From NCBI GenBank assembly GCA_964573885.1, contig CAZNLL010000162.1, positions 1 through 7,518 of the forward strand: a DNA stretch of 7,518 nucleotides, given 5' to 3'. This DNA comes from CAZNLL01 sp964573885. Its GTDB lineage: Bacteria > Desulfobacterota > DSM-4660 > Desulfatiglandales > Desulfatiglandaceae. The notes beneath the pieces are model-generated. The model made no database searches, was not told the origin of the DNA, and worked only from the letters and a program-made list of their open reading frames with translations. Numbering within the stretch: the stretch's first letter is position 1; each line of letters starts with the position of its first letter. This document shows, one piece after another, positions 5,700-7,518 of this stretch. The position numbers and the translations under genes are program-made.

Positions 5700-7260
5700 C
5701 TTCTGTTTTCCCTTCTGATTCGTTGGTTACGGTCTCTCCAAAGCATGCCGGGAGAAGGAGCCTGACCGTGGTACCCCGGCCGGGACTGGATTGAAAGTCC
5801 ATCTTACCCCCATGGGCGGTTATAATCCTTTCCGAGATGGAAAGGCCCAGTCCCATGCCTTTGGTGTCGCTCTTGGTGGTGAAAAAGGGATCAAAGATCC
5901 GCGACTGTGTCGCCGGGTCCATGCCCACACCCTCATCCTGCACGGTCACAATGATCTGTTTGGACGAGGGATCAGAGGAGGTGGCCACGCGCACGGCCTT
6001 GGATGGACCCGAAAGGGCCTGGCAGGCGTTTATGATCAGGTTGATGATCACCTGTTCGAGCTGGTGAAAATTCCCCTTGACCCCGGGAAGACCATCGCCA
6101 TATTCCACGGTAAAGTGATGGGTGGACTTTTTGATCTGTTGACCCACAAGGTTCATGGCCTCTTTGACCACGTCGTCTATCTGGAACGGTTCGTAGTCCC
6201 CCGAATCCTTCTCCTTCCTGGAAAAATCCTTCAGGCTTGCCACAATATGTTTAATGCGATCGGCCCCGTCCTGGATACCGCCAAGCAACATGGGGACCAT
6301 ATCCCGAATGTCGCTGTAGGAGAGATTTCCCACAGGAAAGTCACCGTTTTTTTCATGGTATTTATCCAGAACCGGGTAAAGGGACTCCCACACCTTTTGC
6401 ATATTATAGGTATTGGAAAGAATAAAGGTGTTGGGGTTATTCACCTCGTGGGCCACGCCGGAAACAAGGGTTCCTACGGAAACCAGCTTCGCCGCCTGAA
6501 AAAGCTCCTCCTGATTTCTCCTGGCCTCCTCCTCGGCGATGCGCTGGTTTTCCAGGCTCCGGGCGAATCCCTGCAAGAGCCCGTTCAGGGTTTCCACCAG
6601 AATGCCCATCTCGTCCCCTTTATGTCCCTTTGGAACTTCAAGCAGGGACTGGTCGGGCCGTGCCGGATTCACCTCGGAGACATGCCTGGACATTCTGAGC
6701 AAGGGCCTGGTGAGGGTGGAATAAAAGATCAGGGCGAGGATACCCGCAAGGGTAAAGGCGAAGACAATAAAGGCGATAAGGGTTAATATAGAACGGTTTA
6801 TGAAGTTTTTGGCGACCATATAGGTATCAATGGCCATCTTGAGCTGGCCGACCTGCTTTCTTTTGGCACCCGAGTACAAGGGGATAACCTTTTTTATATC
6901 TTGACCGAATAAGAACCGCGGCAGCCACCCTGGGCGGTCTGTCATGGGGGGGCGACTTTTGGAGGCAAGTTGGATCCCGAGGAGATCATCTACAATTTGA
7001 GCATCGCGGATCGGGCCGTATACAAAAAGCCCATTGAGGACCTTCTCCGCCAGACGTTCGTCAACGTTGTAAACCGCCTCGGTGGCCGCCTCCTCAAGCA
7101 GCCCGGTCACCTGGGAAATGGTCGCTTCAAACTGTTTTTTTTCATTGAAGAAGTCATAACCGATCTGCACGGCACTCAAGGCCATGCCCAGAAATAGAGC
7201 GATGAGGGCGGTGTTCCTTGCCTGGCGATAGGCGAGACGTTGGCGAAGCTTGACCTTCAT
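5692..7260 (-). CDS. Membrane sensor histidine kinase
   Basis: A 522-residue two-component kinase. The N-terminal membrane helix (~17-36) and second helix (~156-180) enclose a periplasmic sensor of about 118 residues. Its YNVDERLAEKVLNGL segment and following strands resemble CHASE/Cache-like sensor domains. A HAMP linker follows (~181-235), then a coiled-coil-like stretch rich in Glu, Arg and Gln. The H-box is SGVAHEVNNP with phospho-acceptor His271. Roughly 60 residues separate the H-box from the second dimerisation helix (DRIKHIVASLKDFSR, ~334-348), longer than in textbook HisKA domains. The ATPase domain shows the N-box NLIINACQA (407-415), G1 DEGVGM (442-447), F-box FDPFFTTK (456-463) and G2 GMGLGLS (468-474). 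The start lacks a strong Shine-Dalgarno (AAGG about 12 nt upstream), but no better ATG exists before the first membrane helix. It overlaps the NtrC-type gene by 8 nt and lies 58 bp after a substrate-binding-protein gene that may deliver its signal. Confidence 0.95.
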   Translation of the reverse strand: MKVKLRQRLAYRQARNTALIALFLGMALSAVQIGYDFFNEKKQFEATISQVTGLLEEAATEAVYNVDERLAEKVLNGLFVYGPIRDAQIVDDLLGIQLASKSRPPMTDRPGWLPRFLFGQDIKKVIPLYSGAKRKQVGQLKMAIDTYMVAKNFINRSILTLIAFIVFAFTLAGILALIFYSTLTRPLLRMSRHVSEVNPARPDQSLLEVPKGHKGDEMGILVETLNGLLQGFARSLENQRIAEEEARRNQEELFQAAKLVSVGTLVSGVAHEVNNPNTFILSNTYNMQKVWESLYPVLDKYHEKNGDFPVGNLSYSDIRDMVPMLLGGIQDGADRIKHIVASLKDFSRKEKDSGDYEPFQIDDVVKEAMNLVGQQIKKSTHHFTVEYGDGLPGVKGNFHQLEQVIINLIINACQALSGPSKAVRVATSSDPSSKQIIVTVQDEGVGMDPATQSRIFDPFFTTKSDTKGMGLGLSISERIITAHGGKMDFQSSPGRGTTVRLLLPACFGETVTNESEGKTEDG

Positions 7261-7318
7261 GTATTATTTCAACCTTATTGGTCCGTACCCTGCGTGGGCT
7301 GGGTTCTGGTTCCGGCAT

Positions 7319-7518
7319 TTATTGATCTTTTTTATAATAAAACCGTTTGTATGTCCCGTCATAGATCATCTCCTCGATCACTTCAGAAAATCTGTCCTTC
7401 AACGGGGCCAGGGCCGGCTTCTTTTTACTAAAAATAAGATAGGTGGGGACCACCTCAATGGCCGGGGAAAGTTTCTTTACTTTACCTTCGCATTTGATTT
7501 CTTTTTGCAGGTAAGTCA
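7319..7518 (-). CDS. Periplasmic substrate-binding-like protein, C-terminal fragment (cut by window edge)
   Basis: An open frame enters from the right edge on the minus strand and ends at a TAA at 7321-7319, giving 65 visible residues (first complete codon at 7516). The segment PTYLIFSKKKPALAPLKDRF followed by SEVIEEMIYDGTYKRFYYKK is the usual C-terminal pattern of family 3 solute-binding proteins: a strand carrying an F-S-K motif, an amphipathic helix, then DGTY before a short Lys-rich tail. Family 3 proteins bind amino acids or other small polar solutes in the periplasm. They also occur as sensor partners or sensor domains of histidine kinases. Because it is followed after 58 bp by a kinase in the same direction, a signal-input role is plausible. 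The N-terminus, signal peptide and ligand pocket lie outside the window, so ligand and export cannot be judged. Confidence 0.75.
   Translation of the reverse strand, partial: TYLQKEIKCEGKVKKLSPAIEVVPTYLIFSKKKPALAPLKDRFSEVIEEMIYDGTYKRFYYKKDQ

Noticed and set aside
5791..6786. Long plus-strand open frame (331 residues) opposite the histidine kinase
   Set aside because: It is an antisense shadow: the minus-strand kinase has every expected motif, whereas this frame yields no recognisable domain.

Overview
The window looks like a chromosomal segment of a Gram-negative, Desulfobacterota-like (deltaproteobacterial) bacterium. This is inferred from style only: a substrate-binding protein/histidine kinase/NtrC-type regulator set, a sigma-54 promoter, a kinase with an enlarged dimerisation domain, an exported beta-helix protein, and moderately GC-rich, tightly packed genes. 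No marker gene fixes the taxon.

Layout, left to right. A plus-strand alpha/beta hydrolase of the proline iminopeptidase (S33) type lies at 123-1049. It converges on a minus-strand block that fills the rest of the window. Read in the direction of transcription (right to left), that block contains: the C-terminal end of a periplasmic substrate-binding-like protein (7319-7518, cut by the window edge); a membrane sensor histidine kinase (7260-5692); an NtrC-family sigma-54-dependent response regulator (5699-4284); a 307-bp regulatory intergenic region; a secreted protein combining a 26-triplet collagen-like stretch with a right-handed beta-helix (3976-2219); a small S26 signal-peptidase-like protein (2215-1721); and a receiver-only response regulator (1728-1321).

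The pieces suggest one regulatory circuit. The intergenic region holds a well-spaced -24/-12 sigma-54 promoter (4087-4072) facing the collagen/beta-helix gene. About 150 bp further upstream, next to the end of the NtrC-type gene, is an 18-bp tandem direct repeat that is a plausible activator site. The simplest model is that the kinase, perhaps informed by the solute-binding protein, phosphorylates the NtrC-type protein. That protein then activates sigma-54 transcription of the collagen/beta-helix gene, S26 peptidase and receiver-only operon. The receiver-only protein matches the NtrC receiver at about 71 % of 120 aligned positions (hand count), with all phosphorylation residues kept. It could compete for phosphate and close a feedback loop. 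The circuit is inference; the domains, spacings, overlaps, promoter match and repeats are visible in the sequence.

The 271 bp between the convergent genes (1050-1320) hold one short GC-rich hairpin and no convincing gene. No intrinsic terminator with a clear U-tract was found anywhere in the window.
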